The notes under the pieces were generated by a model. That model saw nothing but the letters and a program-made list of their open reading frames with translations, was not told the origin of the DNA and made no database searches. From Eubacteriales bacterium (GTDB lineage Bacteria > Bacillota > Clostridia > Oscillospirales > Oscillospiraceae): 64,000 nucleotides of DNA. The stretch's first letter is position 1. Every line of letters starts with the position of its first letter. The stretch lies in the NCBI GenBank assembly GCA_030533415.1, contig JAUNJE010000006.1, forward strand, positions 35,094 through 99,093, read 5' to 3'. This document shows, one piece after another, positions 57,688-64,000 of the stretch. A program made the position numbers and the translations under genes.

Positions 57688-59099
57688 ACTTTTCTCCACT
57701 TGGCCCCCTGGGGGGTATCGATGATCTCAATGCCCCGGGCTTTCAGTTCGTCGCGAATGCGGTCGGCTTCGGCAAAGTTTTTGGCCTTCTTGGCCTCCGT
57801 GCGGGCGGCAACCAGGGCGTCGATCTCAGGATCGGCATTTTCCGCTTCTTCCTGGGCCTGCTGCCTGCGCAGCTTTTCCGCGGCGGACAGCAGATTCAGG
57901 GACAGCACCTGGTCAAAATCCGCCAGGGCTGCCAGCTTTGTGGCGTCATTGCACTTGGCCTTCAGCACATCATACAGGGCGGTGACGGCTACAGAGGTGT
58001 TCAGATCGCCGTTGAGGGCGCCCACAAAACGCTGCTTCAGCTTATCAAAGCTTTCCGCATCCACCGCGCCCTCATTTTTCAGGGCAGCGATTTTGGCAAT
58101 CAGCTTTTCGTAGGCGGCTACGGCGTTGTCCAGGTTCTCCCAGGAGAACACCAGATTGCGGCGGTAATGGCTCTGCAGGCAGAACAGGCGGTAGGCCATG
58201 GGGTCATAGCCCTTCTTTTCCAGCAGGGAAACCGTCAGGAATTCCCCCTTGGACTTGGACATTTTCCCGTTGTCCGTATTCAAATGGTGGACATGGAACC
58301 AGTAATTGCACCACTTATGGCCCAGGTAGCTTTCCGACTGGGCGATCTCGTTGGTGTGGTGGGGAAACGCGTTGTCAATGCCGCCGGCATGGATGTCCAG
58401 ATCCTCCCCCAGGTGCTTCATGGAGATGCAGGAGCATTCGATGTGCCAGCCGGGATAGCCCACGCCCCAGGGAGAATCCCATTTCAGGGCCTGGTCCTCA
58501 AACTTGGACTTGGTGAACCACAGCACAAAGTCGTTTTTATTTCTCTTGTTGACGTCTTCTTCCACGCCCTCCCGGACGCCTACGGCCAGGTCCTCCTCGT
58601 CGTGGTCATTGAATACATAGTATTTTTCCAGGGTGGAGGTGTCAAAGTAGACATTTCCCCCGGCAAGATAGGCCTTGCCCTTTTCCAGCAGGGTCTGTAC
58701 CATATGAATATATTCGCCGATGCAGTTGGTCGCCGGCTCCACCACGTCAGGACGCTTGATGTTCAGCTTGTCACAGTCGGAGAAGAAGGCGTCGGTATAA
58801 TACTTGGCGATCTCCATGACGGTCTTGTGCTCCCGTTTCGCTCCCTTGAGCATTTTGTCCTCGCCGGTATCGGCATCGGAGGACAGGTGGCCCACATCCG
58901 TGATGTTCATGACCCGCTTGACATTGTAGCCCATGTAGCGCAGGGACTTTTCCAGCACATCCTCCATGATGTAGGTGCGCAGGTTGCCGATGTGGGCATA
59001 GTGGTACACCGTGGGACCGCAGGTGTACATTTTGACAAGGTTCGGATCATTGGGAACAAACAGTTCCTTCTTATGGGACAGGGAATTGTAAAGATACAT
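57684..59099 (-). CDS. cysS: cysteinyl-tRNA synthetase
   Basis: The 471-residue protein has the class I HIGH-type motif HIGN in YTCGPTVYHYAHIGNLRTY, zinc ligands including the N-terminal Cys and ECSCISMKHLG, HAGGIDNAFPHHTNEIAQSES, and KMSKS in GKMSKSKGEFLT. It charges tRNA-Cys. The start at 59099 is preceded by GGAGG; a T-box leader with a Cys specifier is upstream, so expression should rise when tRNA-Cys is uncharged. Confidence 0.97.
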   Translation of the reverse strand: MYLYNSLSHKKELFVPNDPNLVKMYTCGPTVYHYAHIGNLRTYIMEDVLEKSLRYMGYNVKRVMNITDVGHLSSDADTGEDKMLKGAKREHKTVMEIAKYYTDAFFSDCDKLNIKRPDVVEPATNCIGEYIHMVQTLLEKGKAYLAGGNVYFDTSTLEKYYVFNDHDEEDLAVGVREGVEEDVNKRNKNDFVLWFTKSKFEDQALKWDSPWGVGYPGWHIECSCISMKHLGEDLDIHAGGIDNAFPHHTNEIAQSESYLGHKWCNYWFHVHHLNTDNGKMSKSKGEFLTVSLLEKKGYDPMAYRLFCLQSHYRRNLVFSWENLDNAVAAYEKLIAKIAALKNEGAVDAESFDKLKQRFVGALNGDLNTSVAVTALYDVLKAKCNDATKLAALADFDQVLSLNLLSAAEKLRRQQAQEEAENADPEIDALVAARTEAKKAKNFAEADRIRDELKARGIEIIDTPQGAKWRKV

Positions 59100-59198
59100 A
59101 TTGGTTTCCTCCATTATAAATTCCAGAATAGAAAATGATGGTTTTCTTTGGGATACCACAGCGCGGAAAGATTCCTTTTCCTCAAGGCCATCTTTCCC

Positions 59199-59400
59199 AA
59201 ACAAAAACGCCTCTTATACCACATCGGTACAAGAGGCGGGGTAAGCCGCGGTTCCACTCTCATTTCTCACTTTGGGTCGCTTTCGCTCCCGGGTGCACTT
59301 TCCCGTACCGGTGGCCACCCGGGCTTTCAGCCAACGGCCCAGACTCTCTGCGGCACCGGTTACGGTACTCTTCCCGTTCATCACGATATTTGATTCGGAA
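59199..59400 (-). promoter_or_regulatory. cysS: T-box riboswitch, cysteine-type, before cysS
   Basis: Minus-strand leader with the T-box sequence AGAGTGGAACCGCGG (near 59247-59262), then the terminator CGCCTCTTGTACCG ... GTATAAGAGGCG TTTTTG (59199-59230). Stem I contains AAAGTGCACCC, giving a TGC (Cys) specifier triplet at 59295-59297. The region also has the conserved GAGAGT-like start. The assignment to cysteine is consistent with the gene downstream. Confidence 0.9.
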
Positions 59401-59402
59401 GT

Positions 59403-59432
59403 ATTTTACCATTCCCCACAGCCGTTTGTCAA
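59403..59432 (-). promoter_or_regulatory. promoter of the T-box-cysS-polA-rimI-tsaD operon
   Basis: Minus-strand TTGACA (59427-59432) and TAAAAT (59403-59408) with an 18-base spacer, directly before the T-box leader. No terminator was seen between cysS and tsaD and all four genes overlap, so this promoter may drive them all. Confidence 0.7.
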
Positions 59433-59478
59433 GGGAAACCAGGCAAAACGGAAAATTTTTCCCCAATCATATGTTTTC

Positions 59479-59507
59479 TTGACATTCTGCCGCAAAAGGG
59501 CTATGAT
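59479..59507 (+). promoter_or_regulatory. promoter before the 32-residue frame
   Basis: TTGACA (59479-59484) and TATGAT (59502-59507) with a 17-base spacer. It is divergent from the cysS promoter, about 50 bases away, and drives either a small ORF or a decayed gene. Confidence 0.65.
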
Positions 59508-59547
59508 TGGTTTATTCATAGCAAAATCACGGAAAGAAGGCCGTTTT

Positions 59548-59646
59548 ATGAACCTGGTGAACAAACTGAACGGGGAAAACCGTCGTCCGCCTGCCGGTTC
59601 CGGTGCTGCTGTTGGCCGTATTTGGGGCCGGACTCCCCGGCCATGA
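59548..59646 (+). pseudogene. short frame with good signals, possibly a decayed membrane-protein gene
   Basis: A 32-codon frame starting MNLVNKLNGENRRPP follows a good promoter and an AGAAGG ribosome site. The next frame over (+1) reads VVRLPVPVLLLAVFGAGLPG, a membrane-like segment, and stops soon after. A single-base deletion in a short membrane protein gene is one explanation; a genuine small protein is another. Nothing is recognised. Confidence 0.3.
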
Positions 59647-59703
59647 TTTTTGCCCACCAAATCCCGCTGGAAAATGCTGAATTATTAAGAAAATCTTATC
59701 CTA

Positions 59704-59732
59704 TTGACACTTCCTGTCTTTTTCGTTATAAT
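59704..59732 (+). promoter_or_regulatory. promoter of the SH3-repeat lipoprotein gene
   Basis: TTGACA (59704-59709) and TATAAT (59727-59732) with a 17-base spacer, a consensus match; the start codon is 36 bases downstream, with GTGAGG between. Confidence 0.9.
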
Positions 59733-59768
59733 ACATATGAGAAGTTACTATGAAAGTGAGGTAACGCC

Positions 59769-61157
59769 ATGAATTTCTCTAAAAACCACACGTTCAGAAA
59801 CGTATTGAGCCTGATTCTGGTCGTACTCCTGATGGGCACCCTGTTCACAGGCTGCAAAAAAAATAACGAACCGGATGACACCGCAGGCAATAACCTGAAC
59901 CTGAATCTGAGTGACAACACCACTCCCAGCAGTGACACCCAACCCCAGGCACCGGAGACTGAGCCAACTGTTTACAAAGAAAATATGGCGACCGTCACCA
60001 GTCAGATGAATGCCCGCAGCTCACCCAGCATGAGCGCCAGCGTTGTCCATACCTTCGAGGCCGGCGACCGCGTGGAGATCCTGATGCAGGAAACCGTGAT
60101 CGGCGTCAATTGGGCCCGTGTCTCCATTTCGGAGGATTCCTCCCCCCTGGGCTGGGTGGTCATGGACTATGTTGTCATGGACAACCCCACCGGCAGCACC
60201 GGCAGCGGCAGCAACGACACCCCCGATTCCACGGAGCCCGTAGCATCTGCCCCCGCCGAGAGCAATACCAACACGACGAACATCAAGGGTGTCATCACCG
60301 GCAACGGCGTGAACATCCGCAGTGAGGGCAGCACCACCAACGGCAAGATTCTGGGTAGTTACAACAAAGGTGATGTGGTCACCATTCTGGAAACCAAGGA
60401 TGGCTGGGGCCGTACCGACAAGGGCTGGGTCAAGATGGACTACGTCAACACCACCGGAACCACCACGGGTACCACCAATAACACCACCACAAACAATACG
60501 ACCACCACGACTACCACCACCGGAAACGGCAGTACCACCGTTATTGCCAAGGGCATTGTTATCGCCCAGCAGCTGAATATCCGCAGCAGCGCCACTCAGG
60601 ACAGCGACAGGCTCGGCAGCCTGAACTATGGCGACCGGGTGGAGATTCTGGAAAAGAGCGGCAACTGGGGCCGCACCAGCAAGGGCTGGATCAGCCTGAA
60701 CTATGTCTATCAGGACGGCACCACCGGCACCAACACCGCAAAGGGCACCGTTAACGCCAACGGTGGTTTGATTATCCGCAGCGGCCCAGGCACCGGCTAT
60801 GACAAAGTCGGCGCTTACGCAGACGGTGAGTCCGTAAGCATCCTGGAGCAGTTTACTTACAGCGGCGTTAAGTGGGGCTGCACCAGCAAGGGCTGGATCA
60901 GCATGAAGTATGTCGATGTGGAAGGCGCCAGCAACGACGACGATGATGAGACCGATTATGACGAGCAGCTGTATGGCACCGTCACCGCCGAAGGCGGCCT
61001 GCGAATCCGCAGCGGCGCCGGCTCCAGCTACAATGTGGTCGGTTCTCTGGATTACGGCGATGAAGTAGTGATCCTGAGCCGTACCATCGCAGACGATACC
61101 ACCTGGGGCAAAATCTCTCAGGGCTGGATCTGCCTGGACTACGTTGACTTAGATTAA
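59769..61157 (+). CDS. lipoprotein with five SH3b domains
   Basis: The 462-residue protein has a lipoprotein signal peptide (LLMGTLFTGCKK, Cys29), a disordered Asn/Thr/Ser/Pro region, then five SH3b repeats (about 73-137, 172-228, 259-317, 324-382, 398-460), each with a 'GWV/GWI' strand and 'ILE' strand. A Thr/Asn-rich linker (about 229-256) separates the second and third. No catalytic domain is present; it probably binds the wall. Codon use in the linker is dominated by ACC/ACT/AAC runs. Confidence 0.85.
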   Translation: MNFSKNHTFRNVLSLILVVLLMGTLFTGCKKNNEPDDTAGNNLNLNLSDNTTPSSDTQPQAPETEPTVYKENMATVTSQMNARSSPSMSASVVHTFEAGDRVEILMQETVIGVNWARVSISEDSSPLGWVVMDYVVMDNPTGSTGSGSNDTPDSTEPVASAPAESNTNTTNIKGVITGNGVNIRSEGSTTNGKILGSYNKGDVVTILETKDGWGRTDKGWVKMDYVNTTGTTTGTTNNTTTNNTTTTTTTTGNGSTTVIAKGIVIAQQLNIRSSATQDSDRLGSLNYGDRVEILEKSGNWGRTSKGWISLNYVYQDGTTGTNTAKGTVNANGGLIIRSGPGTGYDKVGAYADGESVSILEQFTYSGVKWGCTSKGWISMKYVDVEGASNDDDDETDYDEQLYGTVTAEGGLRIRSGAGSSYNVVGSLDYGDEVVILSRTIADDTTWGKISQGWICLDYVDLD

Positions 61158-61203
61158 GTAAAAGGCCCAAAAGCGGGGCTTCCATTCGGAAGCCCCGCCT
61201 TTC

Positions 61204-62214
61204 TTATGTCTTTTTCGTCTGTGAAACGGTTTCGTAATACCAGTCCAGGAATTCCCCGAAAATCCGTTCCTCTGCTTCTTTTCTTGCCTTCGCGGCGTCC
61301 TCGATTTTTGCATAGGTACCAAGGTTATACAGCTTTCCTTTGAAGGTGATCTGGGCCTTCCATTTTCCACGGTAGGCCATTACCCCCGTGTAGCCGCTGG
61401 TGTTGTCTTTTCTCAGCCCCTTCCGTTCCAGCATTTCCACACAGGTTCCGTCGATATAGCGCATGTAATTTGCGGGACTTTCGTGCTCCCTGTGCAGACA
61501 GCCGCAGCTTTTGGTATTCCCCTGCACCAAACTATTGTAGGAGACCTCCGCTTCCGTGCCACAGTCACACCGGCATTTCCAGACCACACTGTGGCTCACA
61601 CGCCCTTCGGTAGGCTCCAGGGCAACCAGACGCCCAAAGCGCTGCCCGGCGATGTCTCCGGCCCGCTTTTTCAGCATTTCGCTTCGGATGCAGCCACAGC
61701 TTTTGGTACCACCCCGCAGCAGCGCATTGGCGGATACCTCCGTCAATTGCCCGCAGTCACAGCGGCACAGCCAGGCATAGCTGGACCCCAGCTTTTTGTC
61801 CAGCCGCCGCAGGGCGGTGAGCCTGCCGAAGCGCTGGTTGGTCAGGTCCTTGATTTTATGCTCCGAGCGCAGGCAGCCGCAGCTTTCGATGACGCCGTTG
61901 GATATTTTGTAGCCCTCGGTCAGAAACTCCCGCCCGCAGTCACAGCGGCATTTCCAGAGGACCACGCCCCGGCGTTTTTCCTCCGTGGGCGCCAGGGCCA
62001 CCACCTTCCCGGAACGCAGTCCGGTGATGTCCTTTTTCCGGCCTTCGCCCCGGGCGCAGCCGCAGGAGGTGAAAAACTTTGTCAGCAACAAAGTATCCGC
62101 CAGGGTGACCGCATTGCCGCAGTCGCAGCGGCACAGAAGCTTACCATCCTCCGTCTGTTCCAGCACCGTCAGCCTGCCAAAGCGCCGCCCCGTCAGGCTG
62201 CATTCTACCGTCAT
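61204..62214 (-). CDS. four zinc-ribbon-like repeats plus AP2-like domain
   Basis: The 336-residue protein has four tandem repeats, each with a 'RFGRL---' strand, CRCDCG (28-33, 89-94, 150-155, 214-219) and SCGC (50-53, 111-114, 172-175, 237-240), giving four likely zinc sites of C-x-C-x-C...C-x-C type. The C-terminus (about 268-320) has NTSGYTGVMAYRGKWKAQI and YNLGTYAKIEDAAKA, the AP2/ERF-like DNA-binding fold known from homing endonucleases and phage proteins. No HNH or other nuclease motif is seen. It lies 3 bases from the sortase gene. Confidence 0.75.
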   Translation of the reverse strand: MTVECSLTGRRFGRLTVLEQTEDGKLLCRCDCGNAVTLADTLLLTKFFTSCGCARGEGRKKDITGLRSGKVVALAPTEEKRRGVVLWKCRCDCGREFLTEGYKISNGVIESCGCLRSEHKIKDLTNQRFGRLTALRRLDKKLGSSYAWLCRCDCGQLTEVSANALLRGGTKSCGCIRSEMLKKRAGDIAGQRFGRLVALEPTEGRVSHSVVWKCRCDCGTEAEVSYNSLVQGNTKSCGCLHREHESPANYMRYIDGTCVEMLERKGLRKDNTSGYTGVMAYRGKWKAQITFKGKLYNLGTYAKIEDAAKARKEAEERIFGEFLDWYYETVSQTKKT

Positions 62215-62217
62215 AGG

Positions 62218-62865
62218 TTAAGAGATATTCTCCAGGCGGTTGCAGCGAACCGTGACCCTGGACTGGCCGCCGATGGTGCAGGTGTAGAGGATCAGATCAT
62301 ATTCGCTGTCGATGACCTCATACACGGAGCGGGGATCGATCGTCTTTACCTCCACCACGCTGTATTCAATGGTGTATCCCGTCATGTCCGTAAAGGTCAG
62401 GTGCTCCCCCACCTGGATATCATGCAGCGCCCGGAAATGCTGCTTGAAATTGTGGCCCGCGATTACGGCGTCGTCCGTCAGCGGGGAGCCATACTGCAGG
62501 CAGGGGGCCAGCTGCAATTTTTCCATGCTCCAATCCGCCATAACAGGCAGTTCCAGCTCGAAATTCGGGATGGACAGATATCCGATATAGTCGTTGCCGT
62601 CAATATTCATCACCGTCAGCTCCGTGGGGGCCGGGATGGTTTCCTCTGCCGGTTCGGTGCTGTCGGGTTCCTCCTCCGAAAGGACAAGCTTCGGAGGAAT
62701 ATTATTATTTTCCGAAATGACCTCCCGCATGGCGGAAAGCGCCGCGCTGGCGGCCTCGCCTGCGTTTGCGTCCTCCTCTTCGTTGTGCAAATAAAGGAGC
62801 AGTGCCGCGGCCAGCAGCACTGCTCCAATAACGACGAAGACAGAGCCTACTCGTCTTTTAAGCAT
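62218..62865 (-). CDS. sortase
   Basis: The 215-residue protein has an N-terminal membrane segment (about 7-26), an acidic linker, and the sortase core with His138 (VIAGHNF), Cys196 in LYTCTIGG and Arg203 in SRVTVR, the catalytic His/Cys/Arg set. Overall shape suggests a class D-like or pilin-type sortase; the class is not certain. Its start overlaps the end of the pilin-like gene by 8 bases, so that protein is its likely substrate. Confidence 0.9.
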   Translation of the reverse strand: MLKRRVGSVFVVIGAVLLAAALLLYLHNEEEDANAGEAASAALSAMREVISENNNIPPKLVLSEEEPDSTEPAEETIPAPTELTVMNIDGNDYIGYLSIPNFELELPVMADWSMEKLQLAPCLQYGSPLTDDAVIAGHNFKQHFRALHDIQVGEHLTFTDMTGYTIEYSVVEVKTIDPRSVYEVIDSEYDLILYTCTIGGQSRVTVRCNRLENIS

Positions 62866-63709
62866 TTTCTTCCTTTCTCTTGCGGGACATCCACAGGCCC
62901 AGCAGCACCAGCACGACGCCGCCCATGACCAGTACGGGAATGGGCCAATTCATCTGGCCTGTCTGCAGCAGAGAGCCGGTATTGGTCACATACCAGATTC
63001 CCTTTTCATACTTGTAGCTGGCGGTGTAGCCTGCGGGAACCTTGGTCTCCTTTACGGACCATTTCTCCCGGGGATCAAGGCCTTCCCAAGTCCCCTGCCA
63101 GCTGTTCTTGCTGCTCAGGGTCAGGGTCTCGCCCTCCACGATCTCGCCGTCCAGCAACAGATCGATCTTAACCGAAGCGGGCCGCTTGGAATCCTGGTCA
63201 ACCCACTTCTTTACGACCGTCAGTTCCAAAGGATCGATATATGTATTGGTGTCGGTGATGTCGGTTTTAGCAGTCTCGCCGACCAAACGGGCCGCAACCT
63301 CAACATTGTAGCCGCTGTATGCCGCATTATTGGTGACGGATACCGTTACGTTATAGGTCAGATCATCGCCGTACTCGGCAAGATAGTAATCGCCGCCCTT
63401 GATGGTGACGGTATACTGATAAATGCCCAGCTTGGTGTAACCGATCTCAAAGGAAGCCGTGGTTTCCTTCCCCTTGCAGACGATGTCAATAACGGATTCC
63501 GCAGGCATCGGGGCGCCCTCGGTGACAGCCGTAATCTCCGCGCTGACCGTGTCGGATTCCGGCAGGGTGTTCCCCTTCATGGTGATGGTGACGGGGATCT
63601 CGGCAGTGGCGATCACATTCTCCGCAGCCTGAGCCGCAGGTGCGACCATACCGATGCAAAGCACCATGACCAGCAATGCCATCCAAGCGGTACGCAATAC
63701 TCTTTTCAT
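62858..63709 (-). CDS. sortase-anchored surface protein with pilin-like and Cna B-type domains
   Basis: The 283-residue protein has a signal peptide (cleavage near AQAA, 26-29), an Spy0128-like beta domain (about 35-155), a Cna B-type domain (about 160-240: LTVVKKWVDQDSKRPASV, SWQGTWEGLDP, YTASYKY), a sorting signal LLQTGQ (247-252), a membrane helix (255-273) and a KRKEE tail. The second position of the motif is Leu instead of Pro. Isopeptide-forming Lys/Asn pairs are possible but not proven. The downstream sortase would link it to the wall or polymerise it. Confidence 0.88.
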   Translation of the reverse strand: MKRVLRTAWMALLVMVLCIGMVAPAAQAAENVIATAEIPVTITMKGNTLPESDTVSAEITAVTEGAPMPAESVIDIVCKGKETTASFEIGYTKLGIYQYTVTIKGGDYYLAEYGDDLTYNVTVSVTNNAAYSGYNVEVAARLVGETAKTDITDTNTYIDPLELTVVKKWVDQDSKRPASVKIDLLLDGEIVEGETLTLSSKNSWQGTWEGLDPREKWSVKETKVPAGYTASYKYEKGIWYVTNTGSLLQTGQMNWPIPVLVMGGVVLVLLGLWMSRKRKEENA

Positions 63710-63844
63710 TTTATTGCCCTCCTAATACTGTTCATCCGGCTTAGCCAAATCAAAGCCATCTGAACGGATCAAAATATATAGGTTTCCTCTTACGAATGAT
63801 TGGCCCTGTGAAAGCTGCTGAGTGCCAAAGTCCCCGAAAAAGGA

Positions 63845-64000
63845 ACCTTTGCGCTCCCGCGCCAGTGGGGTTGATTTTACTGTTGGCGTATTTTATAGCA
63901 CCCTAAGGTTTCTGAGTTCCAAGCCTCCCTTGTGCAAAGGGTAAGGCGGGGGCCTTAGCCTTCCGGCGTATATGGCTTCATAAGCGTCAGAACGATGGTG
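63845..64000. repeat. fragments of the dispersed repeat family
   Basis: TGCGCTCCCGCGCCAGTGGGGTT (right-end sequence, near 63850-63872, shown here in part as GCGCTCCCGCGCCAG) is followed 50 bases later by AAGCCTCCCTTGTGCAAAGG (left inner arm, 63921-63940). This is the order expected for the end of one copy followed by the start of another. The rest of 63710-64000 has no gene and the window ends here. Confidence 0.5.

Overview
The window looks like chromosomal DNA of a Gram-positive, low-oxygen-adapted Firmicute of class Clostridia. The Oscillospiraceae/Ruminococcaceae is the most likely family, but this is inference from gene content, not a database match. Supporting signs are a T-box leader before cysS, a BlaI/BlaR1 pair, a SufCBDSU iron-sulfur operon with a divergent Rrf2 regulator, a sortase with a sorted surface protein, a SleB-type wall hydrolase, a YolD/Y-family polymerase pair, AGGAGG-type ribosome sites and TTGACA-17-TATAAT-type promoters. 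The sequence is fairly GC-rich by eye and most genes lie on the minus strand.

Layout. 0-6.3 kb: end of a YbaK-type deacylase gene, a TSCPD protein, TraX-like protein, an AgrC/LytTR-type two-component system, a phosphatase/epimerase pair and a MATE exporter. 6.3-12.7 kb: protein quality-control block (engB, lon, clpX, clpP, tig). 12.7-19.8 kb: rplS-lepB-rbgA-rnhB-yraN run, extended by a dipeptidase, a degenerate threonine synthase-like protein, a two-domain wall protein and a metallophosphoesterase. 19.8-31.5 kb: accessory genes (phage-tail-like phosphoesterase, second MATE, GH25 lysozyme, BlaR1/BlaI, acetyltransferases, YolD/PolY) with tRNA-Leu and tRNA-Ser. 31.6-39.3 kb: eno, gpmA and the suf operon with its Rrf2 regulator. 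39.3-49.6 kb: ZIP transporter, second tRNA-Leu, NUDIX/FTR-like genes, alanine dehydrogenase, a repeat element, a TetR/DUF4097 pair, two tRNA-Ser genes, and several small enzymes. 49.7-53.5 kb: secreted/lipoprotein cassette under an XRE regulator, a repeat copy, and a putative gluzincin. 53.7-59.4 kb: tsaD-rimI-polA-cysS, led by a cysteine T-box. 59.5-64 kb: SH3-repeat lipoprotein, a four-repeat zinc-ribbon/AP2 protein, a sortase and its likely substrate, and further repeat fragments.

How the genes fit together. ClpP, ClpX, Lon and trigger factor form a folding/degradation set. The suf genes make Fe-S clusters, probably under feedback from the Rrf2 protein. The sortase, pilin-like protein, SH3-repeat lipoprotein, GH25 lysozyme and SleB-type hydrolase are all wall-directed. 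No CRISPR array, complete prophage, transposase gene, rRNA or classical defence island was seen. The most unusual items are a MITE-like repeat family with terminal inverted repeats, an orphan phage-baseplate/phosphoesterase fusion, two probable pseudoenzymes (C39-like with Ser for Cys; ThrC-like without its PLP lysine), a TetR/lipoprotein pair sharing a 17-bp operator, and the zinc-ribbon/AP2 protein beside the sortase pair.
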